Shown: in pieces, positions 8,114 to 17,417 of the stretch | Numbering within the stretch: position 1 is the first letter of the stretch | Layout of the letters: the number at the start of each line of letters is the position of its first letter | Source of the DNA: Sporosarcina sp. ACRSL | GTDB lineage: Bacteria; Bacillota; Bacilli; Bacillales_A; Planococcaceae | DNA: 64,000 nt | NCBI RefSeq assembly: GCF_022346605.1 | Contig: NZ_JAKRNT010000012.1 | Coordinates: 62,001-126,000, forward strand | Direction of reading: 5' to 3' | The notes under the pieces: generated by a model | The model's database searches: none | Told to the model about the DNA's origin: nothing | What the model saw: only the letters and a program-made list of their open reading frames with translations | Program-made: the position numbers and the translations under genes

Positions 8114-8977
8114 TTATTGAGTGGGCAACTTATCAGGATTCATTGTTATATAAATTTCGTGAATTGTATCGTGACTTATATAGAAACTAATAATGCTTTG
8201 GATGTTGCCATTCATATAAATGACAATGCCTGGCTGACCGTTAACATTTTTTACTTTAAAATAAAAATCCACAGGAACCTTCTTGCTAATCCCGTATAAA
8301 AAGGCCAACACGTTCGATCGAGAGTTGATTGGACGAATAGCGGCTTTGACTTTTCCTCCGCCATCGGAATAGAGTGTGACCTTTTCAGAAAGCAACTCTA
8401 ATAAGGCATCCATATTTTGCATTTGAAACGCTTGGATAAAGCGATCCGTAATGGATTTATTCCTTTCGTAATGCAGGCTTTCATCTTCTATAATTGAGAT
8501 TTTTTGCTTAGCCCGGCTAAAAATCTTCCTGCTATTTTCTTCTTTCTTTTCAACGATGTTGCTAATCTCCAAATAAGAGAAGTCAAATACTTCTCGTAAC
8601 AGAAGGACTGCACGTTCATCTGGCGTCAAATGTTCCATCATCCGTAAATAGGCAATACTCAACCCTTCTTTCTGAAGAACAACTTCAGATGGATCAATGT
8701 CAGGGGAACTCCCCAAAAGTAAAGGTTCGGGATTCCATGGTCCTACGTACTGTTCTCGTCTGTACCGCGACGATTTTAACACATCAAGACAACGGTTCGT
8801 CATGATTTTGCAGAGATACGCCTTCTTATTATCTATATGCTGATCATCAATTTGGTACGCTTTTAAAAAAGTTTCTTGAACGATATCTTCCGCTTCCACT
8901 ATGGAGCCTAACATCCGGTAACCTATTGAAAACAATAGGGGCTTAAACTGTTGGTAATCCTCATTGCTGATTTGCAC
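8114..8977 (-). CDS. SigJ-type ECF RNA polymerase sigma factor
   Basis: A 287-residue sigma factor of the ECF41/SigJ type. Region 2 is FKPLLFSIGYRMLGSIVEAEDIVQETFLKAY; region 4 is LTPDERAVLLLREVFDFSYLEISNIVEKKEENSRK; a C-terminal ~110-residue SnoaL-like domain (from about DRFIQAFQMQNMDALLELLSE) follows. In this group the SnoaL-like tail replaces a separate anti-sigma factor and controls activity. The GTG start at 8977 lies behind gaggtgagg, 4 bp after the FAD oxidoreductase stop, so both are one operon; ECF41 sigma genes are typically next to oxidoreductase or carboxymuconolactone-decarboxylase genes. Confidence 0.92.
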   Translation of the reverse strand: MQISNEDYQQFKPLLFSIGYRMLGSIVEAEDIVQETFLKAYQIDDQHIDNKKAYLCKIMTNRCLDVLKSSRYRREQYVGPWNPEPLLLGSSPDIDPSEVVLQKEGLSIAYLRMMEHLTPDERAVLLLREVFDFSYLEISNIVEKKEENSRKIFSRAKQKISIIEDESLHYERNKSITDRFIQAFQMQNMDALLELLSEKVTLYSDGGGKVKAAIRPINSRSNVLAFLYGISKKVPVDFYFKVKNVNGQPGIVIYMNGNIQSIISFYISHDTIHEIYITMNPDKLPTQ

Positions 8978-8981
8978 GACC

Positions 8982-10244
8982 TCACCTCATTTCTTTTTGA
9001 ATGATTTCTTCCGCTGCTTGCTTCCCGCTGCTAATGGCACCTTCCGCCAAAATGGAATGTGGAGATGCCCAGTCACCTGCTATATATAATCCTCGTAGTT
9101 CTGTTTTAGAACGGTGCAGTTTATATTCATCACCCACTTGAGGCAAGCGTTGATTGACGATAATTTGCGGGATATAACGACTTGTAATTACGTATCGTTG
9201 CCATCCTGGCTGCAGCATTTCTAAAAATTGTTCAAGTTCAATTTGCACCTTTTTACTATCGATATGTTCATCTGGGTGGTGGTATTTAAATACATGGAGA
9301 ACGGCACTTTTTCCATCTTCCGAGAGTCGTGCATAGTTTGAATGGACGGCAAAGTAGAGGGGATCGGATAAACCTATGGCAAATAATCGCTTCGGATTAG
9401 GAAGTTGAGATAAAGCAACGTCAAGCGTAGCTCCTTTTACAGCTGTTGAATCTGCAAAAAGACTAACCTCTTCACTTACCATTTTCGCAAGTTCATGAGG
9501 ACCAGTTGTACAAATGACATACTTTGCGAGAATTTCCTCGTCCTTCGATAGAGTTAATTTTAAATGCCCATTCACTGGGGTAATTTGTTTAACGGTTGTA
9601 TGAGTTTGAACGTGGACACCTGAGATGACTGCTTTATTTTGGAGTTGGTCGATAATCGTCTGCCAGCCGCCATCAACATAAATGACGCCACCCAGGACAG
9701 CCTTTACATGGGAAAGAATTACTTTTGCGCTCGCCTTCTCAGGAGCATGGCAATACGTCGCAAGCCTACCTAGTCCATATAATAATGACTGGACTTTTTT
9801 AGATTTTGCGGTTTGCCCGACCCATTGTTCGAATGTAAGCTTTGCTACTTTTTCGGTTTCCATCTTGCTTATCTTCATCATAACGGTGACCCATTCAATT
9901 CGTTCCTGCCAATTCAAAAGACGTGTTGAAATAAGTCCTGATGGAGTGAAAGGTGCAGCATATTCGATATCGTTTTCCACTAACACTCCGCCTAACTGAG
10001 GTGAATTTCCGTGAAGTTGAATACCAAGTTCTTCGACAATGGAAGCGGCTTTTCCTTTTTTATAAAAGGCGTGAGGTCCTAGATTGAAATACTGATTATG
10101 AATCTTATTTGTTCTAGCCCTCCCACCTACCTCTTTGCTTTTTTCGACTAATAGAACTGACATCTTCGTCTTAGCTAAATAATTAGCAGCTACATAACCC
10201 GCCAATCCACCACCAACAATGACAATATCCCACTTTTGCACCAT
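8982..10244 (-). CDS. FAD-dependent oxidoreductase (phytoene-desaturase-like)
   Basis: A 420-residue flavoprotein of the amine-oxidase/phytoene-desaturase superfamily. The N-terminal Rossmann motif is IVIVGGGLAGYVAANYLA with VEKSKEVGGRA behind it; the C-terminal FAD motif is LYIAGDWASPHSILAEGAISSGKQAAEEI. It lacks carotenoid genes nearby, so a carotenoid role is not supported. It is the first gene of an operon with the ECF sigma factor and is a likely target of it. The ATG follows GAGGAGG. Confidence 0.88.
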   Translation of the reverse strand: MVQKWDIVIVGGGLAGYVAANYLAKTKMSVLLVEKSKEVGGRARTNKIHNQYFNLGPHAFYKKGKAASIVEELGIQLHGNSPQLGGVLVENDIEYAAPFTPSGLISTRLLNWQERIEWVTVMMKISKMETEKVAKLTFEQWVGQTAKSKKVQSLLYGLGRLATYCHAPEKASAKVILSHVKAVLGGVIYVDGGWQTIIDQLQNKAVISGVHVQTHTTVKQITPVNGHLKLTLSKDEEILAKYVICTTGPHELAKMVSEEVSLFADSTAVKGATLDVALSQLPNPKRLFAIGLSDPLYFAVHSNYARLSEDGKSAVLHVFKYHHPDEHIDSKKVQIELEQFLEMLQPGWQRYVITSRYIPQIIVNQRLPQVGDEYKLHRSKTELRGLYIAGDWASPHSILAEGAISSGKQAAEEIIQKEMR

Positions 10245-10423
10245 CAGACAGCCTCCTCATGTTTATTCATACTCAAGACGAGGAAAGGTCAATATATGTG
10301 ACAATCTATAAATTTCCTACTGAGCACTTTCGTTGACTCCAATTTCTAAAGGATATACACTTAAATTGTAGATATCTTGAATTAAAGATATTTGAATTCA
10401 ACACATTTAGGAGGAATTCACTT

Positions 10424-11164
10424 ATGAAATTACAAGACAAAGTAGCCATTATTACTGGTGCAGCTCAAGGAATGGGTGCAATGCATGCACGCAAATTTGT
10501 AGAAGAAGGCGCGAAAGTAGCTATTACAGATATTAACTTAGAAGCAGCTCAACAATTAGCTGATGAACTTGGAGAAAATGCAATCGCATTGAAACTTGAT
10601 GTTTCAAAAGAAGCGAACTGGAAAGAAGTAGTGGAAAAAACTGAAGAAGCCTTTGGACCAGTAACCGTGTTAGTGAATAATGCCGGTATCGGTATTTTTA
10701 AACCTCTAGAAGAATTAACGGAAAAAGATTTCCGTTTAACATTTGAAATTGATGAGCTTGGGGTATTCTTTGGAATGAAGACCGTTCTGCCATCGATGAA
10801 AAAAGCTGGCGTAGGTTCGATCGTGAACATTTCATCTGTTGATGGATTAGTAAGTGCACCAACTGCAATTGCTTACAGTGCATCAAAACATGCTGTTACG
10901 GGCATGACAAAAGGTGCCGCTGCAGAGCTTGGGCAATATAATATTCGTGTAAACTCAGTACACCCAGGTGTAATTGAATCTCCAATGGCTGAACAAGGAG
11001 ACGTTGCAGAAGCTATTAAAAAACTTGAACAAGATATTCCTTTACGTCGTCGTGCAAAAACAGAGGAAGTTTCAAACCTTGTCATTTACTTAGCATCAGA
11101 TGACTCCAGCTATTCAACAGGTTCTCAATTCGTTGTAGATGGCGGTATGATTTCGGATCTTTAA
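10424..11164 (+). CDS. short-chain dehydrogenase/reductase, first of tandem pair
   Basis: A 246-residue classical SDR with TGAAQGMG, NNAGIG, the ISSVDG Ser, YSASKHA catalytic pair, PGVIESPM and a final VDGG. ITDIN after strand 2 points to NAD. It begins with an AGGAGG-type site (aggaggaatt) and is followed 26 bp later by a second SDR on the same strand. It resembles 3-alpha/20-beta-hydroxysteroid-dehydrogenase-like or glucose-1-dehydrogenase-like SDRs, but the substrate is not clear. Confidence 0.9.
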   Translation: MKLQDKVAIITGAAQGMGAMHARKFVEEGAKVAITDINLEAAQQLADELGENAIALKLDVSKEANWKEVVEKTEEAFGPVTVLVNNAGIGIFKPLEELTEKDFRLTFEIDELGVFFGMKTVLPSMKKAGVGSIVNISSVDGLVSAPTAIAYSASKHAVTGMTKGAAAELGQYNIRVNSVHPGVIESPMAEQGDVAEAIKKLEQDIPLRRRAKTEEVSNLVIYLASDDSSYSTGSQFVVDGGMISDL

Positions 11165-11190
11165 TTCAAACAAGAAAGGAAGTCGTAAAC

Positions 11191-11928
11191 ATGGGAAAAT
11201 TACAAGATAAAGTAGCAGTCATTACAGGCGGTGCTTCTGGAATTGGCGCAGCGACAGCTGAGCTATTCGTTAAGGAAGGTGCAAAAGTCGTCCTTGTCGA
11301 TTTAAATGAAGAAAAAGGGAAAGCATTTGAAGCAGAACTAAAAGCAAAAAATGCAGACGCTTTGTTTGTAAAAGCGAATATTACAAGTGAAGAAGAAGTA
11401 CAAAACATCTTCAAGGAAGCTGTTAATGCGTTTGGAAAAGTCGATGTCGTCTTTAACAACGCAGGTATCGGTCGCGTTCATCCAACTGAAACATTGGAGT
11501 ATTCGGAATGGCGCAATACAGTGAATGTCGACTTAGACGGCGTATTTTTAGTCGCACGCGAAGCCATCCGTGAAATGTTGAAATCAGGTGGCGGAACGAT
11601 TGTAAACACAGCGTCCATGTACGGTTGGGTAGGTTCTCCTGGATCAGCTGCTTACAATGCGGCAAAAGGCGGCGTTATTAACTTGACCCGCTCTCTTGCA
11701 CTCGAATATGCAACAAAAAATATTCGTGTAAACGCTCTTGCGCCAGGGTTCATTGACACACCGATCATTCCTGAAGAAAGCAAAGATGTCTTGAAATCAA
11801 TGACGCCAATGCAACGTTTAGGACAAGCTGATGAAATGGCAAAAGCAGTGCTATTTATGGCTTCGGATGATTCTTCCTTCATGACAGGAAATGTACTAAC
11901 AGTTGACGGCGGGTATACAGCTCAGTAA
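11191..11928 (+). CDS. short-chain dehydrogenase/reductase, second of tandem pair
   Basis: A 245-residue SDR with TGGASGIG, NNAGIG, NTASMYG, YNAAKGG and the ending VDGGYTAQ. VDLN after strand 2 again points to NAD. Same strand and operon as the preceding SDR (gap 26 bp, site aagaaaggaag). The two proteins are diverged enough that the pair is an old duplication or two different family members. A strong terminator follows. Confidence 0.9.
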   Translation: MGKLQDKVAVITGGASGIGAATAELFVKEGAKVVLVDLNEEKGKAFEAELKAKNADALFVKANITSEEEVQNIFKEAVNAFGKVDVVFNNAGIGRVHPTETLEYSEWRNTVNVDLDGVFLVAREAIREMLKSGGGTIVNTASMYGWVGSPGSAAYNAAKGGVINLTRSLALEYATKNIRVNALAPGFIDTPIIPEESKDVLKSMTPMQRLGQADEMAKAVLFMASDDSSFMTGNVLTVDGGYTAQ

Positions 11929-11953
11929 TTCTACAAATATGCAAATATGACCT

Positions 11954-11999
11954 CGAATGTAGGACACTATTTATCGTGTCCTTACATTCGGGTTTTTTT
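11954..11999 (+). terminator. terminator of tandem SDR operon
   Basis: cgaatgt-a-ggacac pairs with gtgtcc-tt-acattcg, followed by seven T. Confidence 0.85.
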
Positions 12000-12038
12000 G
12001 TTAGCAAAAAATATATTTGGAAAATTTGAAATCAGCTC

Positions 12039-12069
12039 TTGAATCGCACGTAACGTGTTGTTTTATAAT
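12039..12069 (+). promoter_or_regulatory. MerR-type promoter with operator in a 19-bp spacer
   Basis: TTGAAT (12039) and TATAAT (12064) are 19 bp apart, the overlong spacer typical of MerR-activated promoters, and the spacer holds a perfect dyad CACGT-A-ACGTG (12047-12057). It precedes the merR gene itself, so the operon is autoregulated. Confidence 0.8.
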
Positions 12070-12095
12070 GTGGGAAAGAGGAAGGGGGGAACTTC

Positions 12096-12830
12096 ATGTA
12101 CACGATAGGTAAATTGTCAAAGAATACGGGAGTGACAGTGAGGACATTAGATTATTACGACGAAATCGGATTGATTAAACCTTCGGCCAAAACGACTGGC
12201 GGCCATCGTCTTTATAATGAAGACGATGTGATGCGGTTAGAACGAGTGCTAGCTCTTAAATACATGGGATTTTCATTAGAACAAATAAAAGACATATTAA
12301 AAAACTCGACAACTACATGGCAGCAGTCGATCGAACAACAATTAGAGATGGTGAGACGAGAACAGGAACGATTGAAGATGTTGGAAAAGGCACTTCTCAG
12401 TGTGTCATATTCTATTGAAATTGAAGGGACTGTCAACTGGTCCATCATTTTTAGTACGATTCAATTGTTCCAGCAAGACCCGGAGGAAATCTTCCAGCAA
12501 TATAGAGATCATTTGACGAAAGAAGAAATGGAAAAAATCATGCACATGAATGATCAAATGACAGAGGAAGATACGAAGGAATGGATTCAGATCATTCATG
12601 ACATCAAAAGCAATCTTGAAGCAGATCCAACATCTGAAATAGCCCAAAGTCTAGTGGAACGGTGGATCAACCAATCCAATAAAATGTTTGGGAATGACGA
12701 AAAATTAATCGGTCAACTGTGGGAATCACTTCAAAATTTGAAAGAAGGCATTGTCTTTTATCCATTGGATAAAGATGTCATCAGTTTTATTGAACGTACT
12801 GTAACTGCGTATACGAATGGTGAATCGTAA
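12096..12830 (+). CDS. MerR family transcriptional regulator
   Basis: A 244-residue regulator with the MerR winged helix (YTIGKLSKNTGVTVRTLDYYDEIGLI, GHRLYNEDDVMRL), a coiled-coil dimer helix (EQQLEMVRREQERLKMLEKALL), and a C-terminal effector domain resembling TipAS (residues ~120-240). TipA-type regulators sense drugs or peptides. It leads an operon with an ABC ATPase and permease, so it likely induces an export system in response to a compound. Confidence 0.9.
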   Translation: MYTIGKLSKNTGVTVRTLDYYDEIGLIKPSAKTTGGHRLYNEDDVMRLERVLALKYMGFSLEQIKDILKNSTTTWQQSIEQQLEMVRREQERLKMLEKALLSVSYSIEIEGTVNWSIIFSTIQLFQQDPEEIFQQYRDHLTKEEMEKIMHMNDQMTEEDTKEWIQIIHDIKSNLEADPTSEIAQSLVERWINQSNKMFGNDEKLIGQLWESLQNLKEGIVFYPLDKDVISFIERTVTAYTNGES

Positions 12831-12857
12831 GTACTATTCGAAAGAGGAGGAAATAAA

Positions 12858-13793
12858 ATGATCCTTGAAGTGGACCGTGTGACAAAGCGCTTTACCCGCA
12901 GAGGAAAAACAGACAAAGTGGCGAACGATAATCTTTCATTCGCTATTGAAGAAGGGGAGATTTTCGGGCTCCTAGGTCAAAACGGTGCAGGAAAAACGAC
13001 TTTGGTGAATCAGATTTTAGGTCTGTTAACACCTGATGACGGAGATATCCGTTTACTAGGTAAATCCGTCATCCAATCTCCTTCTTTAGCTCGATCCATC
13101 TGTTCGGTACAACCGCAGTCCCAAGTGTCATTAGGTTTACTTACCCCGAAGCAAGCAGTTACGCTTATGGGAAAAATGAGAGCCGGGAAACAGTTTGATC
13201 CAAAACGGGTCGATATGCTGTTTGAGGCGTTAAATATGGAAGAATGGGCGAATATCGAAGGGGAAAAACTGTCAGGTGGTGCCCGCAGGTTAACGACCTT
13301 TTGTATGGCTGTCATTGTTCCCGGTAAATTAGTTATTCTGGATGAACCGACAAATGATGTAGACCCGGTTCGTAGACGTTATTTATGGCAAGTGATACGT
13401 GAACTGACGAATGATGGGACTTCCGTTATTTTAGTGACACACAATGTCGTCGAAGCTGAAAAGGCAGTGGACCGTGTAGCCATCTTACACGAAGGGAAAC
13501 TTATTACCCAAGGGACACCTTCAGAAGTGAAAAGCTCCGTACACAATCAAATGCGCATGGAAGTCAATCTACTGAAGGAATTTGATGAAATGGAAATGCC
13601 GAAATGGATGCTCTCCTCTCATCGCCAAGGTTCACGGCTGTTATTTGCAATCGACCAGTCAAAGGTCTCGTCAACAATCGATTGGGTAAGAGGCCAAGTG
13701 GAGAAAGGGTTTGTGATGGATTACACTTTGTCCCCTTCAACGATCGAGGATGTCTATATTGAACTTACTTCCGGCAAGGAGGCTATGCAATGA
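12858..13793 (+). CDS. ABC transporter ATP-binding protein
   Basis: A 311-residue ABC-2 type ATPase. Walker A is GQNGAGKT, the signature is LSGGARRL (Ala for the usual Gln), Walker B is LVILDEPTND, and the H-loop is VILVTHNV. A C-terminal ~80-residue extension follows the ATPase core, as in DrrA-like exporters. It overlaps the permease gene by 4 bp (ATGA) and follows merR by 27 bp. Likely a drug or lipid exporter switched on by the MerR protein. Confidence 0.92.
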   Translation: MILEVDRVTKRFTRRGKTDKVANDNLSFAIEEGEIFGLLGQNGAGKTTLVNQILGLLTPDDGDIRLLGKSVIQSPSLARSICSVQPQSQVSLGLLTPKQAVTLMGKMRAGKQFDPKRVDMLFEALNMEEWANIEGEKLSGGARRLTTFCMAVIVPGKLVILDEPTNDVDPVRRRYLWQVIRELTNDGTSVILVTHNVVEAEKAVDRVAILHEGKLITQGTPSEVKSSVHNQMRMEVNLLKEFDEMEMPKWMLSSHRQGSRLLFAIDQSKVSSTIDWVRGQVEKGFVMDYTLSPSTIEDVYIELTSGKEAMQ

Positions 13794-14524
13794 ATACTCT
13801 GCTAAGCCATTATAAGTACGTGTTCCAATTGCAACTTTTAAGGAATGGAGGGTTTTTAGTTTTCATGGCCCTCATTCAAATTTTAATTGCGATCGGGATT
13901 GTTATCGGTTTAACGTATTTAATTCCAGATCCAGATAGTAGCAGCATCCTTTACTTAGCAACTGGGGCACCTACGTTAATATTGATCTTTACCGGTTTAG
14001 TCATTTTACCGCAACAAATTGGTACAGCTAAAGCGGATCGGTATTTGGAATATATGAAGACGTGGCCAATTAACCGTTCTGTCATTCTTGGTGCCGATAC
14101 AACACTATGGTTGATCATCACGATTCCTGGCATCGTCGTTTCCTCAATTGTTGCACATTTCATGTTTCATCCGGGATATGATGTTTCTTGGACGGTCGTT
14201 CCGGCCTTACTCATGATTGCCCTAACATCTATTGGTGTCGGCTATGGATTCTCCTATCTCTTGTCGCCGATCGCCTCATTAGCAATTTCCCAAGTCACCG
14301 TCTTCGGCGCACTCATGTTTTCTCCGGTCAACTTCCCGATGGAACGGCTTCCAGAATGGCTTCAACTACTTCATGAAGTATTACCGATTCACTCTATGGC
14401 TGAAATTATGCGTGCTTCACTTGCTGCCTCAACATTTACGGCAAATATCGGGAATTATATAAACTTAGGGATATGGTGCATACTAGGGTTCGGCGGAGCA
14501 ATGTATATCTTAAATAAACGATAA
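13790..14524 (+). CDS. ABC-2 type transporter permease
   Basis: A 244-residue membrane protein with six likely transmembrane segments, the partner of the preceding ATPase (start overlaps its stop). Segments include FLVFMALIQILIAIGIVIGL and IALTSIGVGYGFSYLLSP, and the typical ABC-2 signature region MFSPVNFPMERLPEWLQLLHEVLPIH (short of the last helix). It ends the operon. Confidence 0.9.
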   Translation: MNTLLSHYKYVFQLQLLRNGGFLVFMALIQILIAIGIVIGLTYLIPDPDSSSILYLATGAPTLILIFTGLVILPQQIGTAKADRYLEYMKTWPINRSVILGADTTLWLIITIPGIVVSSIVAHFMFHPGYDVSWTVVPALLMIALTSIGVGYGFSYLLSPIASLAISQVTVFGALMFSPVNFPMERLPEWLQLLHEVLPIHSMAEIMRASLAASTFTANIGNYINLGIWCILGFGGAMYILNKR

Positions 14525-14533
14525 ATATACTAT

Positions 14534-14571
14534 TGAAACCGACTTTCTGCTCCCTTTAAAGTCGGTTTTTT
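14534..14571 (+). terminator. terminator of merR-ABC operon
   Basis: aaaccgacttt pairs with aaagtcggttt, followed by T residues. Confidence 0.85.
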
Positions 14572-14621
14572 TCTATTTCATGATACGATGAAATATATAT
14601 ATATTGAAGAGAGGGAGTTCT

Positions 14622-15239
14622 GTGTTTCTAGAAAATGTAAGGAAAAAGTTACATGAAAAGCAATCTTTATTCATAGGAGAGGAAACCGCTTTTCGGTCAG
14701 CTGTTTTAATTCCATTAGTTGAAGTGGATGGGGAATGGCATATCCTTTTTGAAGTTCGTTCATACAAAATGCGCAGGCAGCCAGGCGATATTAGTTTTCC
14801 CGGTGGCCGTATTGACTCCACAGACCCAACACCATTTGCCGCGGCACTGCGAGAAACCTCTGAAGAGCTAGGCGTCAACCCGACAACGGTTACCCTCATA
14901 CATGAATTAAGCCCATACATCGCTTCCCCTTCCTTTGTCGTCTATCCATTTGTGGCGGTCATTAATTACGAGCAAATTATTCATTCCTATAATAAAGATG
15001 AAGTGGAAGAGGTATTTACGGTACCCGTCAAATGGTTATTGGACCATGAGCCTTCGATGCATTTAGTTTCCGTCGAACCAAAGCCATCACCGGATTTTCC
15101 ATTTGAGAAAATCATGAATGGCGCTGAGTATAAATGGAGAACATCTTCCATTCAAGAATGGTTTTTTGAATATGACAAGTATATCATTTGGGGGTTAACT
15201 GCTAGGATTTTGAAACATTTTATCGACATACTAAAGTAA
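14622..15239 (+). CDS. Nudix hydrolase, CoA pyrophosphatase type
   Basis: A 205-residue Nudix protein. The Nudix box is complete (GGRID, then AALRETSEELGV), preceded by QPGDISFPGG, which is typical of the NudL/PCD1 CoA-pyrophosphatase group that cleaves CoA to 4'-phosphopantetheine and ADP. I chose the GTG at 14622, four bases after gagagggag; a TTG at 14604 would lie upstream of that ribosome site. It is transcribed alone. Confidence 0.85.
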   Translation: MFLENVRKKLHEKQSLFIGEETAFRSAVLIPLVEVDGEWHILFEVRSYKMRRQPGDISFPGGRIDSTDPTPFAAALRETSEELGVNPTTVTLIHELSPYIASPSFVVYPFVAVINYEQIIHSYNKDEVEEVFTVPVKWLLDHEPSMHLVSVEPKPSPDFPFEKIMNGAEYKWRTSSIQEWFFEYDKYIIWGLTARILKHFIDILK

Positions 15240-15332
15240 AAAGACGAATAAGGTGTCCGTGCATATTTTTACGATATTTTACAATACTAAGCTCGCTGTA
15301 ACTTATCTTATTTCCAGGAGGGGAAAACTAAT

Positions 15333-15608
15333 ATGGCGGACTCAAAACCAAGTTGGAAAAAGGATCATCCAAGCACTTTTTTAACCAACTCGGTCCAAAA
15401 GGCAGATCGTTCGGTGAAACAGGCGATGTCACATCCTGAAGAAATGGCGGTCGAGCATGCTTTCAATTCAATAGAACACGCGGAAAATGCATTCATGAAT
15501 GCGGAACAACGCAATGAGCATATGGATATTGTTGAGCAAAACAGACAACAGTTGGACTTGATGATGCAGCAGTTAGAGGAAGTACAAGAGATTGTAGAGG
15601 ATAAGTGA
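15333..15608 (+). CDS. small hydrophilic helical protein, unknown
   Basis: A 91-residue charged, helix-rich protein with no membrane segment. It has many Glu/Gln/Asn/His and a coiled-coil-like tail (QQLDLMMQQLEEVQEIVEDK without break is a 20-residue helix). I do not recognise a family. The start is convincing (aggagggg 9 bp ahead of the ATG) and the gene ends just before a hairpin, so it is real. It lies alone, downstream of the Nudix gene. Confidence 0.65.
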   Translation: MADSKPSWKKDHPSTFLTNSVQKADRSVKQAMSHPEEMAVEHAFNSIEHAENAFMNAEQRNEHMDIVEQNRQQLDLMMQQLEEVQEIVEDK

Positions 15609-15619
15609 AATAAGATTGC

Positions 15620-15663
15620 CTAGAGTGTAGAAGAAGTTGTTATTTGACTTAGTCTACACTCTA
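15620..15663. terminator. bidirectional terminator
   Basis: agagtgtaga pairs with tctacactct. It lies between the converging small helical protein gene and the dehydrogenase gene and overlaps the stop of the latter. Confidence 0.65.
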
Positions 15664-16641
15664 TTTTGGGGGAAACACGACACGAATGACGACCTTTCCC
15701 CTTGCGTGACCCTCTCCGACATACCGGAGAGCTTCCGCGGTCTTATTTAACGGATAGCATCTATCTATAATTGGTATGACATGATCGGCTTCAAAGAGCT
15801 CCTTCATCATATTTTGATCCTGTTTATTGGGTTTGTGTATGAGTATGGACATCTTTTTACCGGTTATTGAAATTAACGGCCCTAGGAATAAAAGTTGGAA
15901 GATTCGAGAAGGTGGACCTCCGACCATTACATAAGCACCTTTTGGATGTAATACACGTTTGAAATCGAAAATAGATCGGGATCCGACAACATCGAGTATC
16001 AGGTCATACTTCAGTCCTCTCTGAAGAAAGTCTTCCTGCATGTAATCGATGACTTCGTCTGCCCCCATTGACTTCAGTAAATCCAATTTGCAAGCGCTGT
16101 CCACTCCTGTCACTTCTGCACCGTGCATTTTGGCTAACTGTAATGCAAACGTACCTACACCGCCGCCAGCACCGTTAATTAATACCTTTTGCCCTGCCCG
16201 CAACTTTCCTTTATTACGGAGTCCCTGTAGGGCAAGGACAGCAGCTTGGGGGATGGCTGCTGCTTCCTCAAATGTCATACTAGGTGATTTATATGATAAG
16301 GCATGTTCAGGAACACATACATATTCTGCAAATCCACCCCAACCACACCCAGAAATGTCCCCGAATACATCATCTCCCAGACGCAATTCTTTTACGTCTT
16401 TTCCGACAGCTATCACCTGTCCTGCTATGTCAACTCCAAGTATTTTGTATTTCGGTTTGAAAGGCCCTCCTTCTAGGCGGGTTAACAACGGTTTTCCTCT
16501 TAGTCGATCCCAGTCCCAAGAGTTTACAGATACTGCATGAATTTTTACAAGTACTTCATGATCATTTGGACGAGGTTTTTCCACTTCTTGCGCTGTTAAG
16601 ACGTCCGGACTTCCGTATTTTGTATAGACAATCGCCTTCAA
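15661..16641 (-). CDS. NAD(P)-dependent alcohol dehydrogenase / quinone oxidoreductase
   Basis: A 326-residue medium-chain dehydrogenase of the zeta-crystallin/quinone-oxidoreductase branch: starts MKAIVYTKYGSPDVL, has the GroES-like part, and the cofactor motif NGAGGGVGTFALQLAK. The structural-zinc cysteine cluster is absent, which fits the zinc-free quinone reductases. Three TTG codons are available; the one at 16641 gives the family-typical MKAIVY start and lies 9 bp after GAGGAG. Divergent from the Crp/Fnr gene at 16833, which could regulate it. Confidence 0.88.
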   Translation of the reverse strand: MKAIVYTKYGSPDVLTAQEVEKPRPNDHEVLVKIHAVSVNSWDWDRLRGKPLLTRLEGGPFKPKYKILGVDIAGQVIAVGKDVKELRLGDDVFGDISGCGWGGFAEYVCVPEHALSYKSPSMTFEEAAAIPQAAVLALQGLRNKGKLRAGQKVLINGAGGGVGTFALQLAKMHGAEVTGVDSACKLDLLKSMGADEVIDYMQEDFLQRGLKYDLILDVVGSRSIFDFKRVLHPKGAYVMVGGPPSRIFQLLFLGPLISITGKKMSILIHKPNKQDQNMMKELFEADHVIPIIDRCYPLNKTAEALRYVGEGHARGKVVIRVVFPPK

Positions 16642-16832
16642 CAAGGTCAACTCCTCTTTTATATTATGTTGTTCATCAAAATGCTTGTAGTAGGTAGATT
16701 GAAATGTATGTCTTTTTTATCAATCTTATACTCTAGTTCTCTATTAGCCTAGAGAAATTAAAGGATTACGTTATCTTCTAAACGAATAAGAATAAGTATT
16801 GAACGATTGAGAAGAGGAGTTGAATTGGCAGG

Positions 16833-17417
16833 ATGAAAAATGTATTGCTTACCTATATGGCTAAATATACGACGCTAAGTGAAGAGGAGCAGCAAGCAAT
16901 ACTCGAAGAGATACGAGTTGAAGAATATAAAAAAGGAACAGTGCTTCTTAGACAAGGGGATATTCCGACTGTATGTTATTTTGTATTAAAGGGATGCATT
17001 CGACAATCTTCTATAGATGAAATGGGAAAAGAGGTTACCTCCAATTTCTACACAGAGGAGCAAGCGATTGCAAATTTTAATCTTCATACAGAAGATAAGT
17101 CTTCCCCGTACTCTTTAACTTGTCTGGAAGATTGCATCTTAGTTGTTGGCGATCTTGAGGGCGAACAGGAAATGTATAATAAATACTCACAATTAGAGAT
17201 CATGACACGGAAGATGATGGAGTATTACTTTAGTGAAATACAGGATGAGTTGGCTTCGTTTATTGCATCTACACCAGAAGAACGGTATAAATCGATTTTG
17301 CAAAAACGTCCTCAATTAATTGATCGTGTGCCTCAATATCAGCTTGCAAGTTATCTTGGCATTACACCAGAGTCATTGAGCAGAATCAAAAAGCGAGTCG
17401 AGAAAAAGATTCTTTAG
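16833..17417 (+). CDS. Crp/Fnr family transcriptional regulator
   Basis: A 194-residue protein with an N-terminal cyclic-nucleotide-binding beta roll (EYKKGTVLLRQGDIPTVCYFVLKGCIR) and a C-terminal helix-turn-helix (PQYQLASYLGITPESLSRIKKRV). There is no cysteine cluster for an iron-sulfur cluster, so it is not an Fnr oxygen sensor. Its stop overlaps that of the convergent DUF4386 gene by 4 bp. It is divergent from the quinone oxidoreductase gene. Confidence 0.88.
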   Translation: MKNVLLTYMAKYTTLSEEEQQAILEEIRVEEYKKGTVLLRQGDIPTVCYFVLKGCIRQSSIDEMGKEVTSNFYTEEQAIANFNLHTEDKSSPYSLTCLEDCILVVGDLEGEQEMYNKYSQLEIMTRKMMEYYFSEIQDELASFIASTPEERYKSILQKRPQLIDRVPQYQLASYLGITPESLSRIKKRVEKKIL

